Assembly (NCBI GenBank): GCA_014523665.1
Contig: JAATVR010000715.1
Location: 1-5,747, forward strand
Source: Nitrososphaerales archaeon TH526
GTDB taxonomy: Archaea > Thermoproteota > Nitrososphaeria > Nitrososphaerales > Nitrososphaeraceae
Length of the DNA stretch: 5,747 bases
Direction: 5' to 3'
Shown in pieces: positions 4,720 through 5,747 of this stretch. A program made the translations under genes and the position numbers. The notes below the pieces were generated by a model that worked only from the letters and a program-made list of their open reading frames with translations, did no database searches and was not told where the DNA came from. Every line of letters starts with the position of its first letter. Within the stretch, counting starts at the first letter, position 1.

Positions 4720-5196
4720 ATGCTATACGATAAAAACGCAAAGTCGAAGACCCTAATTATGGTCCTATTAGTTTCAACAATGCTGGTGGTAGCTCCGTCT
4801 TTCTTATGCGTAGTGGTAACGGCTCAGGACAGTACAGGACCAAACAAGATTTTGATTGATACTGATTCTACAAATTATCAATGTACAACCACGTCGGCAA
4901 ACCCTGCTACGGCTGGTTTGTCAGTCAATGCATATAATGAGGGCGGTATGATAAAGGGTGAATGGAGTATAAAAGGCACAGACGAGCCTAGTGAGAAGAA
5001 AGGGACAATAATCGGCGGAACTATAGATAATACCAAATATGACCTGAGAGGTAAGGAAACCATTGATTCATTATGTCAAGGCAAAGTCCCAAAAGATATT
5101 ATAATAAGCGGAGATTGCGGAAATAACAAACCTGTTAACTTTCAAATAGTTGCAGGCTCATATAACATATTCAATGGTCTTGCCGAATGTTCATGA
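4720..5196 (+). CDS. Secreted four-cysteine protein of unknown function (158 aa)
   Basis: The open frame allows ATG 4660, 4702 or 4720. I prefer 4720 because MLYDKNAKSKTLIMVLLV gives a normal signal peptide (basic start, hydrophobic core to about residue 33, cleavage after VTA before QDSTGP) and a TATA-like box sits 26 bp upstream. ATG 4660 would add 20 residues before the signal. The mature protein is about 123 residues, rich in Thr, Asn, Gly and Asp, and probably beta-structured, with four Cys (55, 119, 133 and 157 from this start) that could make two disulphides. Notable segments are TTTSANPATAGLSVNAYNEG, GEWSIKGTDEP, KGTIIGGTIDN and GSYNIFNGLAECS. No catalytic motif or membrane anchor is visible. 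It resembles the exported Thr/Asn-rich proteins common in soil ammonia-oxidising archaea; a cell-surface or extracellular role is inferred. Minus frame 4878-5063 is a shadow. Confidence 0.7.
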   Translation: MLYDKNAKSKTLIMVLLVSTMLVVAPSFLCVVVTAQDSTGPNKILIDTDSTNYQCTTTSANPATAGLSVNAYNEGGMIKGEWSIKGTDEPSEKKGTIIGGTIDNTKYDLRGKETIDSLCQGKVPKDIIISGDCGNNKPVNFQIVAGSYNIFNGLAECS

Positions 5197-5371
5197 GTCT
5201 TCCGGCACCCTGAAATTGACACTTTGAATGCGATTATCATTCCCACAAATCAGTTAAAATCATAAATCGGTACATTTCTAAGTAATTCAGGATGTCTCCT
5301 CATTTCTCTCCGTAATATTTGAACTGTATAGATTCAAGCTGAAAAAGTTATATGTAAAGAAAAAGGATGAA

Positions 5372-5413
5372 TCCTTGTCTGGCTCGACAAGGAAATTAAT
5401 ACTTCTTTTTTCT
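5372..5413 (+). terminator. Hairpin followed by a T-rich run
   Basis: TCCTTGTC (5372-5379) pairs perfectly with GACAAGGA (5386-5393) around TGGCTC. A T-rich stretch (CTTCTTTTTTCT, 5402-5413) follows 8 bp later. It could end transcription of the secreted-protein gene, although it is about 175 bp past that stop. Confidence 0.4.
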
Positions 5414-5425
5414 GCTTATGTTATA

Positions 5426-5551
5426 TCATTTTTTATTCTTATTGGCTTCTTGTTCTAAGAGTCTCTTGAAGTATCTTACATCTTCTTCTAATTCAGTCGT
5501 TGGGTTAGTAAGATCATCTCCCTATTGATTTTTATCGTGTTCTTCCATCAT
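5426..5551 (-). pseudogene. Small gene interrupted by an in-frame TAG
   Basis: From ATG ATG at 5551-5546 the minus strand reads MMEEHDKNQ, then TAG at 5522-5524, then GDDLTNPTTELEEDVRYF followed by a KRLLEQEANKNKK-type end and TGA at 5426. Both sides of the stop are highly protein-like: charged, helical, with the lysine-rich ending typical of small archaeal coiled-coil proteins. No start codon lies between the TAG and the rest. This suggests a roughly 41-aa gene broken by a nonsense mutation or a base-calling error. The frame is open further upstream to 5612, so the original start could be earlier. The opposite strand also carries an open frame here, so only one of the two is likely real. Confidence 0.35.
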
Positions 5552-5598
5552 TCGATCTAATATGTGGACTCGATCTCGAAGACGGAGATGTAAAAGAG

Positions 5599-5747
5599 AT
5601 GTATCGGATGATCAAACTTTCAAAGAATGTAACTTCGATACCAAGAAAGAGTATAGCTGATTTCATTAATTCTGTATATACAGATGTTTATGACTATAGA
5701 AAGACTGATTTGCTTTGGAGAACTATCACTAACTTGCCCGATATCAT
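5599..5747 (+). CDS. Start of a possible gene running off the window
   Basis: ATG 5599 begins an uninterrupted frame to the window end (49 codons): MYRMIKLSKNVTSIPRKS, then a helical IADFINSVYTDVYDYRK and LLWRTITNLPDI. Composition and codon choice look coding. The same frame is open upstream to a TAA at 5509-5511 but contains no ATG, GTG or TTG there, so 5599 is the only visible start. A GGAG at 5584-5587 lies 11 bp before it. No family is recognised. It may equally be an internal piece of a gene whose front has decayed. The preceding 5197-5425 stretch holds only the hairpin and a 27-codon minus-strand fragment. Confidence 0.4.
   Translation, partial: MYRMIKLSKNVTSIPRKSIADFINSVYTDVYDYRKTDLLWRTITNLPDI

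Noticed and set aside
4878..5063. Minus-strand 61-codon hydrophobic frame
   Set aside because: It is antisense to the four-cysteine secreted protein; the hydrophobicity arises from the complement of Thr/Asn/Gly codons.

Overview
The window looks like a piece of an ammonia-oxidising archaeal (Thaumarchaeota/Nitrososphaerota) chromosome. This is an inference from four things: low GC; a PII variant with the T-loop and ending typical of that phylum; a small helix-turn-helix protein of the 'MDKKQKEALVI...' type, which I recall as an expanded family in Nitrososphaera/Nitrosocosmicus; and archaeal promoter layout, with TATA-like boxes about 25-35 bp before start codons that often leave no leader. 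The low GC fits Nitrosocosmicus better than Nitrososphaera, but this cannot be proven here. There are no tRNA, rRNA or CRISPR signals, and coding density is low.

Layout. Positions 1-426 hold the 3' end of an unrecognised gene followed closely by a 55-aa Cys/His protein that may bind zinc. Positions 544-789 encode a small secreted protein. A PII-family signalling protein lies at 979-1311. A 390-aa protein at 1576-2748 (minus strand) joins a DUF6884-like N-terminus to a GIY-YIG nuclease-like C-terminus. A 475-bp gap follows, with a possible 50-aa minus-strand gene and an inverted repeat. A short HTH protein sits at 3224-3523 and ends at a strong stem-loop. Next comes an unrecognised 238-aa basic protein at 3667-4383 (minus strand). 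GCATGC-rich palindromes bracket it, and one lies exactly between its TATA box and start codon. After a stretch that may hold a decayed gene, 4720-5196 encodes a secreted four-cysteine protein. The last 550 bp contain a hairpin, apparent gene debris on the minus strand and the start of a possible plus-strand gene that runs off the window.

There is no obvious multi-gene operon or shared pathway. The genes are mostly single units: regulators (PII, HTH), two exported proteins of unknown role, a possible nuclease, and a self-contained block at about 3609-4444 that resembles either an autoregulated gene or a small inserted element. The most original signals are this palindrome-bracketed gene, the DUF6884/GIY-YIG fusion, and several mini-genes under 60 codons, two of which have a TATA-like box at the right distance.
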